From: Holothuria scabra
Taxonomy: Eukaryota > Echinodermata > Holothuroidea > Aspidochirotida > Holothuriidae
NCBI GenBank assembly: GCA_037179385.1
Contig: CM074187.1
Span: 10,479,450 to 10,543,449, forward strand
Direction of reading: 5' to 3'
Length of the DNA: 64,000 nucleotides
Positions within the stretch are counted from its first letter, which is position 1. Every line of letters starts with the position of its first letter. The notes below the pieces were generated by a model. It saw only the letters and a list, made by a program, of their open reading frames with translations. It did not search any database and was not told the DNA's origin. A program made the position numbers and the translations under genes. This document shows, piece after piece, positions 38,537-51,455 of this stretch.

Positions 38537-38844
38537 TAATGACCTGATTACCTTCTGTTTTATAGCTTGTATTATTATTAGCCTGCGGATACCATATTGA
38601 AGGCGGTTTGGCAAACTTGGGAAGTGGGGATGGGGCCCGGGAATGGGGCCATAGTTAAGCACTTTTGGCCAAGAAACAGTGTGTCGACCAAAGGTATGTA
38701 GGCCTATGTTTGCATCGCTTATTTTTATGGAAAGTAGATTCCTTAGGCATACATGTTCTTAGTGTAGCATATACTAACCATTTCTAACTGTGTACTGACT
38801 ATAATGTATTTTGTATTATGTTATCATCATCTTGTGATATTTAA

Positions 38845-39362
38845 AGAGGAAGTTTAAGCAAAAATTAAATTTTCACATGTAAAAGAGGGAAAAAAGTCTA
38901 CACAGTGTCGTGAAAGTTCCATTCAAATCGGACATGTATTTCTTGAGATATCATTGAATGAAGTCAGTAGATTTCTTTTCAAAAGTGAGTTTGAGGGCAG
39001 CAGAGCTTATATCACTTCCTCAGATTGACAAGGAATGCTTGGTTTCCCTTTGTTTTATCAGACTGTTGTGTTAACCTTGAAGTTAAAGGAGTATGACCTT
39101 CTTGTGGGGAGTGCAAAGTTTGTAAAATTCTGATGCCACTTATGCAATCACATTTTAATAATATGGGGTTGTTGAGGAGAAAATCCAGTATAAAGTTTTA
39201 AGAAAAACAAAAGACTGCCCATTAATGTGGGGATGTGATGTCATATGTACTTGCTTCAAATTCACTTTTTGTTGAAAATGTGAAAACTTTACGTGCTCAT
39301 ATCTTGGGAACCACACATCGGATTTCAATGTAAATTTCACTGAAATGCTCAGAATAAATAAA
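38845..39362 (-). mobile_element. Family F repeat copy
   Basis: Reverse orientation of the sequence at 6460-6985: on the plus strand GAGGAAGTTTAAGCAAAAAT, AAAAGACTGCCCATTAATGT, AAAACTTTACGTGCTCATAT, GGAACCACACATCGGATTTC. Confidence 0.65.
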
Positions 39363-39803
39363 CCCCTCTAACATACCAAATCGTTGTGACCTTCAACCCT
39401 CCTTTTAATCAAACTGACATGTTCCATAATTTTTCGAAGAAATCACATTGGGCAGTGAAAGTGTATGTACACCAAACAATTAACAGGTAGGTTGAAGCAG
39501 TCGGCATTGGATTGCTAGATCCCTAGTTAAACGGTTCCAATTGCAGAAGTGTGAGGCCACATGCCGGTCAGGGTGTCTGCCTACAGTCTTGTCGGATGTT
39601 TACATTGATTACGTAGTCCTTTTCCTCCACAATTTAGGGCGTCAGCTAACTGTCTAATATAGAAGTGCTTCCTCGGTGATCACGGTATTACTTCCATGGT
39701 CTAGGCTATTAAATTGCACGCAAAAAGGCTTGTGACGCATTTTGCTTTACACGTTATCGTGATGTTGCATCACCTGATCACCACAAAAGTTTTCATTCAA
39801 TAG

Positions 39804-40031
39804 TTAAAGGGGCTCATTGAATTGATATGGATAACTTAATGGAATTGTTTAAGGGTCAGTAACACAATTCAATGCTTATAATTAACTGAATGGTCAAGTT
39901 TCATATCCAATAGTTACTTTACAGAAAAGTTAAAAATTTTGAATCTTCTGGTGACTTGTAATGGTTTTGTGCATAAATTTGAAGAATCAGTGTCTGGTCA
40001 CAAAGTTTTGAAAACCAAACTGAGCCTTTCA
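39804..40031 (+). mobile_element. Family G TTAA element, partial
   Basis: TTAAAGGGGCTCATTGAATT, then GTAATGGTTTTGTGCATAAA and GTGTCTGGTCACAAAG, parallel to the full copy at 51456-51790 but lacking its right half. It runs directly into a family A copy. Confidence 0.55.
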
Positions 40032-40319
40032 AGGCCCCATTCTCTCACCCCCAAACAGTGACAGTTCACCTGCCCTTTTTACTGAGGCCCCTCCCACAAT
40101 TATCTAACACAATCTCAGTTTATTGCTTCAGGGTGTGTATAAAAAGGCTCAATGCATATAATCAAAACCCTCTCAGTACACTCAGTTCGTCTTGTGAAGT
40201 ACAACCTTTAGCACTTTGCATTGTTTGAATTAGCTGTCAATCAAAGAACTGAGCCAATTGAGAATTCCGGTAAACCCCTAACAAAATTGTAGTTTGGGTT
40301 GAGAGGATTGAACCTTTAA
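40027..40319 (-). mobile_element. Family A TTAA element, full length
   Basis: Reverse orientation: AGGCCCCATTCTCTCACCCC at the left, GTTTGGGTTGAGAGGATTGA and TTAA (40316-40319) at the right. The left TTAA has become TTCAA where it abuts family G. Confidence 0.7.
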
Positions 40320-40844
40320 GTACTCACTCATAAAGCAGTTATCTGAACGTAGGATGTAAGGATTGTTCAAGTTTGGCCATTTGTCATTGGGTATGCGATG
40401 AAATCTTAACAGCTTCAGAAAAAAATTATTGATTTTCATGAACCATCTCAATGTACTGCCTTAAAAAGACTACATTAGGAAAAAAAAAAAAGGATGTAAA
40501 TACAGCAAGGAAGAAAAAAAATAAAGAATCACAATTTTTCAGGAAGGATTGTAAAATATACTGATTAACTAAACGTAAAGTGTAGATATTTTTAAGGGCA
40601 TAAAACGTTGTCCGTGTGGTTGAGCAGTTACTGTAATAACGGTACCTGAAACCTTGAATATGCGGCAAGTAAACCTGGAAGACCAATTTCACTCAGACGA
40701 GGATCCAGTTGGGGACATGCCCCTCTCTTCTTTTTCGATTACCACGATTTTTTAAACAACAATTTTTTAGATATGGAAAAAATGCTTTTCATATACTGGG
40801 AAATCTCAGCTAAGCGCAACTGGAATTCAAATGTTCTTGCTGGA

Positions 40845-40950
40845 GTACTCCCAACCCCCGTCCGCCCTCACTTCGCCCCTTCAACGTTCGCTCGTTGGTC
40901 TTCGGCCGACGGTGTGTGCGCCCCTTCAAAATCCTGGATCCCCGCTTGTT
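40845..40950. repeat. GC-rich repeat remnant
   Basis: TTCGCTCGTTGGTCTTCGGC, GTGTGCGCCCCTTCAAAATC, CTGGATCCCCGCTTGTTAC. Base composition stands out from the AT-rich surroundings; resembles CGAAG-rich repeats but family unknown. Confidence 0.35.
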
Positions 40951-41041
40951 ACTATAAGGACATTCATAAATCTCAGCATTTGCAGAAAAGAGGAACTCCC
41001 TACCACAATTTAGGTCCAAAACTCCCACCCGCATCTATTAA

Positions 41042-41180
41042 GCAGTGATGTAGATGAGTCGGTAGGCTCTGAGTCCCGAGACCGACAATTTTCAACTTTA
41101 CTAGTAAAGGACTAGATTCCGGGCTCGAACTCGAGTCCCTGTACTTTCATCTCGAGTTTGACTCCGGACTCGACTTCATC
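41042..41180 (+). repeat. Family J GACTCG-rich repeat
   Basis: CAGTGATGTAGATGAGTCGG, CTCGAACTCGAGTCCCTGTA, ATCTCGAGTTTGACTCCGGA, CTCGACTTCATC. A related sequence lies in the opposite orientation at 52917-53055. Confidence 0.55.
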
Positions 41181-41898
41181 AATATATCTTTGATAATGCC
41201 TACCGTACTTATTGCGGGATAGGGGATATGATTCTCTGTATAGCGTTCTTACACGTGACCCTAAAGCCCTTGTATACAGTCAAACGTTTGATTAAAAACA
41301 TCGCTCATTTGTATGACGACATGCTAATGTAAAAACGTATAATCGTATGGACAAAATTTGAGTAATGTTCAATATTTCTGAAAGGTTCCCATTTCCTCCT
41401 TGTACCAATGAATCTCAACTAACGAGGGGGGGGGGGGGTGGTGGTCGTGAATCGATTCCAGGCTGAGTATAGAACTAAGGCGGCTTACTCATCCAATAGC
41501 AATTAACGATTTTCTCATCTGAAATGGCCTTTCAAACAAAACTCAAAGTTGACCTAAATTGTTGAGCTGATGAACCACTCTACGTGAAGTTGTAATAAGA
41601 ACCAAATGTAGGCTTGTCACATCGTTGTCTCATAGTGTCGTTTAACAACTAGCCTTCAAGGCCTCACATAAAAAATATTATTAAATGTCAACGACAACGA
41701 TAAACGACAAAAATGGGCAATATTGAACGGTCGGTCCTGACCTATACATGTAAATGTATTTCATACGGAGAATACGGCCAACACAAGACGGGCAAAACAG
41801 TGTGAGCAACATGTAAGAGTAAATTATGTCAGCGATGCTGTCACAGGAGAGACAGAACAACCCGGGTCCAGGGGCCAATAAGGAATAACACTTTCCAC
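41181..41898. other. Intron segment without recognised genes
   Basis: A run of 13 G at 41426-41438. Nothing else assigned. Confidence 0.4.
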
Positions 41899-42278
41899 CA
41901 TGGGCGCAAATCCGGGGGGGGGGGGGGCAAGGGGGGCCTTCGCCCCCTCAAGTGAAAAAGTGGGGGGCCAAATCGTAACTTGGCCCCCCCCCCAAAAAAA
42001 AAAAAAATTTGAGTAGACCTAAAAATATGGTCACCTTTTTTCGTTTTTTTTTCATTCGAAAACAGTTTTTCTGAAGCTTTGGAAACGCCAGAACACAAGA
42101 GCTTCCGGGGGCTTCGCCCCCTGGACCCCCACAGGGGCTTTGCCCCTGGATCCCACCAGGAGTCCTTTGGGGCTTCGCGCTCACGGTGCCCGCCAAACGT
42201 GCACAGTTTAGTATTCATGGGCACATCATAAGCATTTTCGCCCCCCCCCCCACTCTCAAACAGAGATTTGCGCCCCTG
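41899..42278. mobile_element. Family K G/C-tract element with GGGCGCAAATC termini
   Basis: Starts ATGGGCGCAAATCC and a run of 14 G; ends with a run of 11 C (42241-42251), then AGATTTGCGCCCC. The ends are inverted over 11 bp. Inside are CCTTCGCCCCCTCAAGTG and GGGGCTTCGCCCCCTGGACC repeats. The 172-codon open frame across it is low-complexity and not a gene. Confidence 0.6.
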
Positions 42279-42609
42279 CCTTCCACGAGTAGGGTCTGGG
42301 CCAGGTGTCCCCCTTATTGCCCAAATGGCCTCACAATCATTGGTCCACTCTCGCAGCATAACCTACATCCACAAGTATTTACGAATCGTGACTGAGTCTG
42401 TGATGAACAGGAAAAGTTTGCCCTTATCTGGAATCACGTGATGTTTTGTTCAAGAGACAGATTTTTACTTAAATAAAGCCATTTAAAGGTGCGTTTGTGC
42501 AATTTTACTTATCAGCTTAGAAAACTATTGGTATTCTAAATTGACAGCCCATTGACAAAGTGAGTGTATTTCCTAAAATATAGTAATACTTAAAATGAAT
42601 GCGTACACT

Positions 42610-42760
42610 CAAGTAATGGTCTGATTTTAGGCGGACATTACAGGGGTCCGTTACCTTTAGTATTTCAATTTTGTGGCTTACCTGTATCATGGATGGTTGT
42701 ACACTGAATTGTATCTCGATTCCTTCAATCGCGCTGAATATGAGGGTTTGACATACAAAT
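42610..42760. mobile_element. Family E element, partial
   Basis: ATGGTCTGATTTTAGGCGGA, CAGGGGTCCGTTACCTTTAG, CTTACCTGTATCATGGATGG, GAATATGAGGGTTTG; the same blocks occur at 1290-1550 and 11550-11733. The right terminus is missing. Confidence 0.55.
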
Positions 42761-43359
42761 ATCAAAATATGGGAATGAGGGTCAAAATGCGGGAAGCTTG
42801 ACTGGACTTCCCCACCCACTATACCATAGAATATTAAACATGAGGATGACCTGTCGTCTCAAGAAAACACAATAAAGAATATTCAGGGATCTGGATGACG
42901 TCACAAAACAACCTCGTCTTAACATCAATTGCCAACTGATTCGATCATTCGATGGGACGCCGATAATGCGAACACTATCGCTGATGAGACGTTATCGACA
43001 GTGTATCGAACCCGGTTGTAATCAATTATACAAATACATTCTAAAAACTGCACAAATTTGAAATTAAGCAAGGAATCGCTCGTTGTGACTTTGGAATATT
43101 GAGAAATTTTGCCATGCTGGGAGAGGGCATCCTCTCATTCAAACCCTTCCTCTAAAGCGACATATTTCATCCTCCTTTCAAAGTTGAAAACAAAATCTTC
43201 CGCATATGATCTTATCCAAATCCTCTATTTTTTATTACTTTCAAAGTTAGTACCCGCAACTTTGGATCACGTTGATTTTAATCACAGTTATTTACCAACC
43301 CAGACAGTTACAATTCTCCCAACCTACCTACTCCTGCCCCCCCCCCCTCACAACAGTTT

Positions 43360-43575
43360 TAAACTCACCCTCATTAAGACAAATCCTCGTTTTATTGCTA
43401 CAGGGCATTCCTGCCCTGGTCAGCACAAAAGGACCTAAATTGTCTAATGTATCATCAACACACTTTCAGTTTATGATTTGTAAGCTACTATACATTTTTT
43501 AAATTGGATTTCAATCAAAGAGCTGTGTCTCTTGCGAATTCCTGAAGACTACCGGTAAAATTGTAGTTTCGGTGA
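43360..43575 (-). mobile_element. Family A element, partial and diverged
   Basis: ATTTCAATCAAAGAGCTGTG, GCGAATTCCTGAAGACTACC and AAATTGTAGTTTCGGTG follow the right half of the reverse-orientation copy at 40027-40319. A run of 11 C at 43337-43347 precedes it. Confidence 0.5.
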
Positions 43576-44429
43576 CGAATAACTAACTGCCTGAAATACA
43601 AAGCTGCGGAATGTTGCAAAATGTACACCAATTTTTTCCAACTGTGCGAAGGTAAAAATTCACTTATGGATGGGTTGTCTTCATAGAGTAATTAAAACTT
43701 TCTTGAAGAGCAAGCGACTAAAAACCTCTCGGTTCAAAAAGATAATTAAATGTAATTATGTGAAATCGCATCTCGCTGTATCCTCGCAGTTGTGAGATCC
43801 CCAATCAAATTTCTTTGAAACCAAGAAACAGGAAAATGGGTTCCTCACTATATGATGATAGACTGGTTGTAGTTTAGTATTTATTAATTCAGATCTAAAG
43901 TACAGCCATGACATTTTATTGTCTCATGATAGAAGACACAATACAACCAAGGCCGTAGACCTACAAAGAGGAGGCGGAGTTCTTCTGTCCCCACGAAGCT
44001 ACGCCCCAAAGGGACATCACTTATACTCAATGTGATAAACCTCCTAGCCACTGACAGTGGTGACGACAAAACACCGGTCAAATTGGGGGTTAAAATATGG
44101 GCAGAGGAAAATTCTGGGGCCAAAAATTCGGGCGCAAAGAGAAACTGAACTCGCAGAGCGTGTCCGGTGATGGAGTCCAGTAGAGGAAGTTCCTGGAAGC
44201 TCTGAGGTTTTATCATATCATAGGTGAAAAGTAAAGTTTGAGGGGGGGGGGGGTATTATTTATTTTTTGGTTGACTCAACTCCTACCTGACCTAACTTGA
44301 GGGGGGTCTGGGGCACGGATTAAATCTGAGGTGACGAATATCGTTAGAGTTATACATAGGCTTTGAGTAGGCTATGTTTTTTCATAAATTCTACTCTTAC
44401 TTGAGGTAAAAAGTCAAACAGACTCACCC

Positions 44430-44606
44430 ACGAATTTTTCATGAAAATTTCCAAAGTATATCTCATCCCTCACGAAATGTAATTGTTACTGAAATATCTT
44501 TGTTTCTTTTTGTCAATTACGTCACTGTGATGTCACTTTCAACCCTCCCATCCAACAAGCAAGTGTCAACTTGGAAACTGTACCGCTTTTGATTTTAAAA
44601 GAGACT
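44430..44606. mobile_element. Possible diverged family M relative
   Basis: GTCACTTTCAACCCTCCCAT, CAAGTGTCAACTTGGAAACT and GATTTTAAAAGA resemble the right half of 10903-11178. Weak match by eye. Confidence 0.3.
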
Positions 44607-46817
44607 TTTGGTTTGAGCTATTTCACGTAACATCGTGTAACACGTGGCTCATTCCTCAAGTTGGAAATTGACTGTTCTGTAAACATGACCACTTTGACCA
44701 GGGAAGCCGGGGATGATGTGACCCTTTATTTACAAATTCAAAACAAACTGTTTGGACCGAGGTGAAACGATGCTATTGAACTTAAACGCGGTTGCATAGC
44801 TTAGCACTTAACACGGTAACATCAAACGCATCTTAATACTGTTACGAAGCCAGAATTGGTGTACTTAGAACAACCACAACTGATGAATTATTGCAGCTTA
44901 ATGACCCCTTTCAGGGTGGTAAATGTTTATCAACTGACTTGCCGAACCATTAGACCAATGTGTAAAAAATTCTTTTTCCGTAACCCAAAAGGCTTCTGAC
45001 TCGGAGATGCAAGTCAATTGGGAACACGTTGACGGAGACCCTAATTACCGTGAAGATGGTCAAGCAAGCTGAACCGATGGAACGGCGGAAGACCGGGGCT
45101 TCAGGATACACTGAACGAAACCCAGAAATCGACGGCAAGCTCACTGATTGATAATCCGTAGATTGAAAGATTTAAGTGCTAGCAGAACCAAGTCACTGTT
45201 AGTTTAGCATACACTATTGAACTCAGACTACTTAGCACACAGCACGTAGGTGTTGAGAAAAGAGGCTCTCGTCTGCATTGAGTGATTAGGAATTAGTGTA
45301 AAAGGAGTATACTGTGACAGATTCATTACGGGAATTAATTCGCGTATTTGAGAGGTGTATTGGTTGGGATATGGAGTTATTTGCCTAAAGTAAGGAAATA
45401 AATGCATCGAGGAACGAAATAATTGACGAGTTCACGTGAAATCAGGCATAAAATCATAAAAGGATGGGATTTTGTTATCTTATACGTAATAATAAACACT
45501 TAATATATTCGAGGACATTTCTGGGCATGACATTTTCATACTGCAATGGGATAACTTAGATTGTATGCTCACTACGTGCCGCCACCAGCACACATAATTG
45601 TTACGAATGATGCCTAAGATGGATTGTTAAGTGTAGCAAATAAATGCAATCATAAAAACAATTGGCTATAAAAGAAAGAAAAACTTGTTTCCTTTTGCTA
45701 GAATTGATATATAATTTCATGAACAAATATGGTCATATTGAAACTTATCGCCTGACTTAAAACTGAATCAGTATCAGATAAATAAGTTTTTCATTTGGAA
45801 AACATACATATCTGAACTGATAAGGCTGTAAGGTACAACACTAAATCTTTGTTATCAATGCATGTATTTTATATGAAAGCTCTCTGGCATTTTGCTCATC
45901 TAGAATGATGAAAAACGAGAGAAAACAAAATTTTATCCCTTCATCACAAAGGGTGGCCTCGTGTGACTTTTTTCCATTTAAAGCATTTTTTCAGATCTCT
46001 AACATTTTAATCACACTTGCTAGTGTTAATCCAGTCTTAAGGGATTACTTCGACTTATTACCGCACACTCATAGGAAAGACCAAACTGTTTAAGTAACTA
46101 TGTTGACATGAAGCTGTGTTCAATGTTCATTGAACTCCGGCTGCAGAGATTGAATTGAAGAAAAATTTTGAAGTAACCCCGCCTCTTATTGGTTCATTTT
46201 ATTCGTTGTCTTTGCAACGATTTTTCCAATTTCGAAAAGACTCATTTGAAACAAAACCAAAAAAGCAGAAAAATATTACCAAAATAGTAAGGTTACACAG
46301 ATTTAGAGGAAGCGATTATCCGGAAAAGAGCCAAGCCTCCTTACCGTTGGGACGCTTACCCAATCAAGGAGTTGCATCTATGAGTTTTAATTTTTTATTT
46401 TATATAATTTTGAACAGCTTTCTGTTTTTGTTTGTTTGTGTGTTTGTTTTTGAGCTGTGGTGGCTAGTCACGTGCTTTGCTAACTGAAAAATGATTGCCG
46501 TATTGGATTAATTTTTAAAAACAGACATAACAAATTTGCTTAGAGAATTCAATTCATCTTGTTTTGGAGAGGAAGAAGTGAGGTACAACTGAACTAGGCT
46601 ACCCACCTTCCATTTCGCCCCTTTAATGCCAAGTGCTGGCAAATAGTATAGGTTAAAATTAGCCTAAGCTGAATAATTACTGAAGTGCAAATCTTGGCGT
46701 TACTTGTTTTCATTTCCTTTCTTGTTGCTTTGTCAAAGTGACAAAACCAGACAATTCACTTCTTCATATTATATTTTTATTTTTTTCGTTTTTATGTTGG
46801 TTTCTTTGTGTGTTTCT
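44607..46817. other. Intron segment without recognised genes
   Basis: No repeat family recognised. The 110-codon open frame at 46155-46487 has no known signature. Confidence 0.4.
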
Positions 46818-46922
46818 CAGCATAAGCAATGAAGTAGGGGAAACCAGGCACTGAGCTTCAATTTGTAAACTGGTGAAGAAGGTCATGATCAAAACCGGAG
46901 CCATAAAACCTCATATAACTTC
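46818..46922 (+). mobile_element. Family H SINE-like copy 4, partial
   Basis: CTCAGCATAAGCAATGAAGT, AGGGGAAACCAGGCACTGAG, GAGCCATAAAACCTCATATA. Lacks the left part of the family. Confidence 0.5.
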
Positions 46923-47614
46923 TTTATGTGCGTTTTGGAGATGTGCGCTGGCACGGAGAGACCTTGAGTGTAATAAGTGGGTTTTATTTGTTAAGTTTAT
47001 TATAACCTACAAAGTAAACACAATCCATAGTTAACTACAAATCATTTATTAATTTCCTGAATCTTTTGCATTATAAGGCCCTCTTTAGCAAGTAATCGGC
47101 GGACGGTCGAGGAACAGTTCTGACCAAAGAATGATATAATATAAGTAAATTGTTGTTTCTGTAATAGCTGAAATAAACCAGCTACACCTAGACGCGTATA
47201 CTGAAAATTGGCAACAGATAATTTAGGATGTATGTGATTCGCTGTATCACTCTACCGGAACTGTATAAATGATGAACATCGTCAGTTTACAAACATGTCA
47301 CGTCGGGAGAGTAGCTGACCATGACGTAAGGACACTGATGATAATACTGTTAAAACCAATATTGTTCAAGTGGGGGGGGGACTTCATGATAGTCACTGTT
47401 TTTTTTTTTTTTTTGGGCAAAGTTGAAATAAATCGCCGGTCTTGACAAACAGTGAGTATGCTCATTAATGGAACGCTGATAATTAAACACAGGGTTTTAA
47501 AAGGGAAGATTTCTGTCTTCAAAGAAGAAAGGTCATTTTCAAGGATTTATACCGGCTTTTTAATAATATACAGTAACGACGTACAGACAGGCCGATTAAT
47601 ATCAACAAATGAAT

Positions 47615-47648
47615 AATATATAGATATATACATATATATGTATACATT
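47615..47648. repeat. AT/ATAC microsatellite
   Basis: ATATATAGATATATACATAT and ATATATGTATAC; simple sequence, partly palindromic. Confidence 0.7.
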
Positions 47649-48489
47649 AAATAAGTGAGAGTCCGCGTGTACTTTGATGTAAAGAACTATAATAAAGGCA
47701 AATAATAGGTGCCTGGTTGACATTGCAAAGTACAGAGATATATTATAAGAATGGAAATTTTCAATCCCACCTGGTATCTTCTTCAGCCAGTAATGAAATA
47801 CGAAGTGAGTTACTTGAAACTAAAACGAAATAGACACGGGAAAGGGTAAGTCAAGCTATAGGTCCTTATGGAAAGTGTAATGGTTTAGTGGTCCTAAGTC
47901 CCTATAAGTGTACACATATAATAAGGTTTTATATTGGTAGTGTCACATACAATACACTGGTGTATGTATTAAGATCCGGGAATCAAAATGCTTCTAGAAC
48001 AGGGCGGACTAAGAGGCTTCTCTCTGGAAAGGGGAGAGCACATGGCCAGAAAAGGTGCAGACAAGGGTGAAATTTTCCGGTCTGAATGTGTTAATATATC
48101 TTTTGTCCATTCATGGCAAACTTCAAACTCACTAGGGGGCGAGAAAAAATCAAAGGGTTTTGCCCTCTTGATTCTCACGGCGGCTACCAGCCTGAAAGGT
48201 CGAATTTTGGAGAAAAGTATGCAAAAGTGTCATTTAAGCCATTGAAGGTCTGGTTGTAAATGCCCTTACATATCTACATTTGTCACTGAGGAAGGTTTCA
48301 TCTATTGGGATTACAAAGGGAGCAAACAATGCTATTGAAATCACTAAAGTTCAAGTAATGGAATAAAAACTGAAACATACAAATATTTGTACGTCCTTAT
48401 CAAAATGGACTTTTTCTGGTCTCATTGCATTATATTGTTATATAGGATGAAAATGGTTCCAACCTGACGAAAGGTTCATTTTATGAATT

Positions 48490-49027
48490 TTAAAGTGTAC
48501 CTCAAGTCAAAAAATTCAAAAATATATCTAAAACAGCATGGAAAATGAATCCTAACTGTCCAACTACCATCTTCACAGAGGGCGAAGTAATAAATTGTTG
48601 AAATTTATACACTCGAAGAAAGTAAGTCCATTTCGCAATATCATATGACTTTCTTGTTGTACAACTCTCATTACCTGCTTTGTTTCCTTTTAAAATTAAA
48701 ATTTTTTATGACCTTGAACACTTCCTGTTAGCTTGCATAGCGGGTTGCACAAATTCATTACATCCCCACCCCATAAGAGGAAGAGTGCTATCACAGTTTT
48801 GTACAATTAAGGTGCAGTAACTTTCAGAAAAAAGATTGTAATTTTAGGAGTACAACAATGACGTTACAAATTATTGCGCAATGTACCATTTTAATTTGAG
48901 TGAATAAACTTCCACACTTCATATCTCGGCTCAAGAATGTCCTATGAAGATGAGAGTTGGACTGTTAGAATTCATTTTTCATGCTGTTCAATATTTTTTG
49001 AAATTTGTGACTTGAGGTACACTTTAA
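48490..49027. mobile_element. Family C element, full length
   Basis: TTAA at 48490-48493 and 49024-49027. Termini TTAAAGTGTACCTCAAGTC are exactly inverted at the right end. Inner blocks: GACTTTCTTGTTGTACAACT, ATGACCTTGAACACTTCCTG, GGTGCAGTAACTTTCAG and CTCGGCTCAAGAATGTCCTA. Length 538 bp, non-coding. The cleanest member of the family here. Confidence 0.8.
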
Positions 49028-51455
49028 GTATTCTCTCAAAAGAAATTGGATTGAGACTTTTTAAGGAAATGAAATGAAGGGTCATTGGGTCTATAAGTAG
49101 TAAAAACAGTTTATGGTAAGAACAAAATTTAAAGTTATTAAGTATGGAAAAAAGTTACTTTTTATAAACACATAAAGAACAAAAGTTCCAGGCCTTTCAA
49201 ACTGCTACACACGTTGCGGTGTTTCTCAGACAGAGAGAACGAGGGCCACTAGAATCCAAATCGTTTAACAGATAAAAACATGTATACTATGCTGTTAATA
49301 TCATCCGTCTTTATGTAACACTAAAGTCATGACTATCGAAAATAAACATACCCCCATACCAACTATGACGTTCAATAATATTATAATACGTACTTAACAA
49401 TAACAACTTAGACAAAACACGTAATAAATGGTTAAAGGTCATACATAGGCCGAACTTTGTCTTGCAAACAGCCGAGAGAGAATAAGGCAACTCTATTAAG
49501 CAATTGCACCTCATATGCCTATTTGAAAGTACTCCAGCAGACTATACACTTCTAAAATTTAAAATTGCTGAATTTGGGATGCACGAAGGGAAATCTTGAA
49601 TATTCATGATAAAAGTTGTTTATTTAATAGAGGTAACACCACAGACAAAAACGTCCAAAATCAAAGTTTTGTTAAGTGCATTGGAACCTGTTGCCTATAT
49701 CTGATTATTTATTTTTTTATTCACACGGCATTGCTTGGATTCTTACCACTGATAAATAGTTTCAAAAATTATGAAATAACCCAAATATACCAACCAATCG
49801 GGTATATAGCCCCTTGCTTATCATAAAAAATACCCATAATATTGATTCGACATTATCTTGTCAGTTTGTGTGTTACCGACTGTTTGTCTTTGTTGGTTCT
49901 GCCTGTTTCCACAAAGAAATGAATAAATTTTTTGTCAGTACAATGAGTTTCCAATCAATCTAGGTTTCTACCCAGGATTTCACTTTTTGATAACTTCCCC
50001 TTTCACACAAACTTTGTACGTAGTATGTTAATACTAAAATCTTATCCCACATTGTAGTTCATATACAGGTAATCAAAATTAATTTGTTTGCGATCATTAT
50101 CATGAGCTGGTGTTATGAACTACTGTCAAACAGCGCCAAATAATTCAAACCTCCCTGATAAAATTTCAATTTATGTGACATTGTTAGAAATATTTTATGA
50201 ATATATGAGTCTTCCTCAATTTGTGCGACGTGGTCAAATGTGCAAGCTTTTTTTCTTTCTCTTTTGCTTTTTTTTACTTGTAAACCTAGACTTTATACAT
50301 TTTGAATAAAAAGGAACAAAAATTGAAAGACGTTTGCATAAACTTGCTTTACTCATTCTTTATTTTTGTTCATGTCACCTGGTCACCCTAAGGAAATACT
50401 CAAAATAGGATTTGAAAAAAATGTTCGTAACTCTTTCCCTTATCAAACCTGTGCAGAGTCTAACGTCACCGTCTACATAGTTACTTAGTTAAACCGGTTC
50501 GCCGAAACAAAGAAAACGTTCAATAAAATACGAAGGAACCGGGAACAACAAAAACCAAATTAATAGGAGAACCGGTATAATTACACCAATCAGAAGGAAC
50601 AAACGAAAGTAGTTTTGTTCAATTATTGCTTGTAACTTATTCAATTTTTTTTTATTCCTAGGGGTTAATGATGCAGCTGGTAAAGAAAACAGCAGAATTG
50701 GTCAGACCAAAAAATCACACCCTAATGCATCAAATCAAGTGTAAACGAACTAAAATTACGAAAACGTTTATAGGACTTACCAACAAAATATATATCAGCT
50801 AGTATTAAACTTGGAAATATATTTGAAAAGTTATTGCCTAGATCAATCATTGAACCTTGTGATGAAACCCACTTGAAATATGCACCGTCTTCGACAAGCG
50901 CCTTTTCTATGCAAGGATTAAAATCGGAAATTTTCACACTTTTCTAATTCAGGTATCAATATTTCCAAGTACTTATATTGTAGAGAACAAATTGTACCAG
51001 AATGGATATTTTTATTTGGCTGAGTTAAGTCTTGGGGCTATTTGTAGCTCATGCGGTAGAAATGGGTAGGTGGGGGGGGGGGGGGGCGTTTTTGGAACAG
51101 GTGGTTTAGGAGCGAGATGTGAATAAAGAACTTGTCAAATCACTCTCATGACACATGTAAAGCCGTTATTGTTTCACAACCTGAAGAAGTCGACAAGATT
51201 AGGATTTTAGATTTCTAATTTTAAAAATGAACGTTTTACGAGCCATTTCAAGAACTATATGTATCAGGCCATATTTTTTCTCTTTCAGAAGCATACCTTT
51301 ATACAGAATAAAATTAACTGAGAACTATATGTAAGCCTTATTTTTTCGGAAATAGTGATATTTCAAACACGGGTAATACATAGTATTGACGCCCTAGTAT
51401 GGACAAATGGAGGTTACTACTGTTCACGGTTAGAATCACGTTAAATAGTCACAGT
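49028..51455. other. Intron segment without recognised genes
   Basis: No gene recognised. A run of 15 G is at 51072-51086. Confidence 0.4.

Noticed and set aside
41841..42359. 172-codon minus-strand open frame, the second longest in the window
   Set aside because: It crosses the G/C-tract element; the translation is low-complexity Gly/Pro and Phe runs with no domain.
46155..46487. 110-codon plus-strand open frame ending in a hydrophobic stretch
   Set aside because: The hydrophobic part comes from T-rich sequence; no family resemblance and no supporting context.
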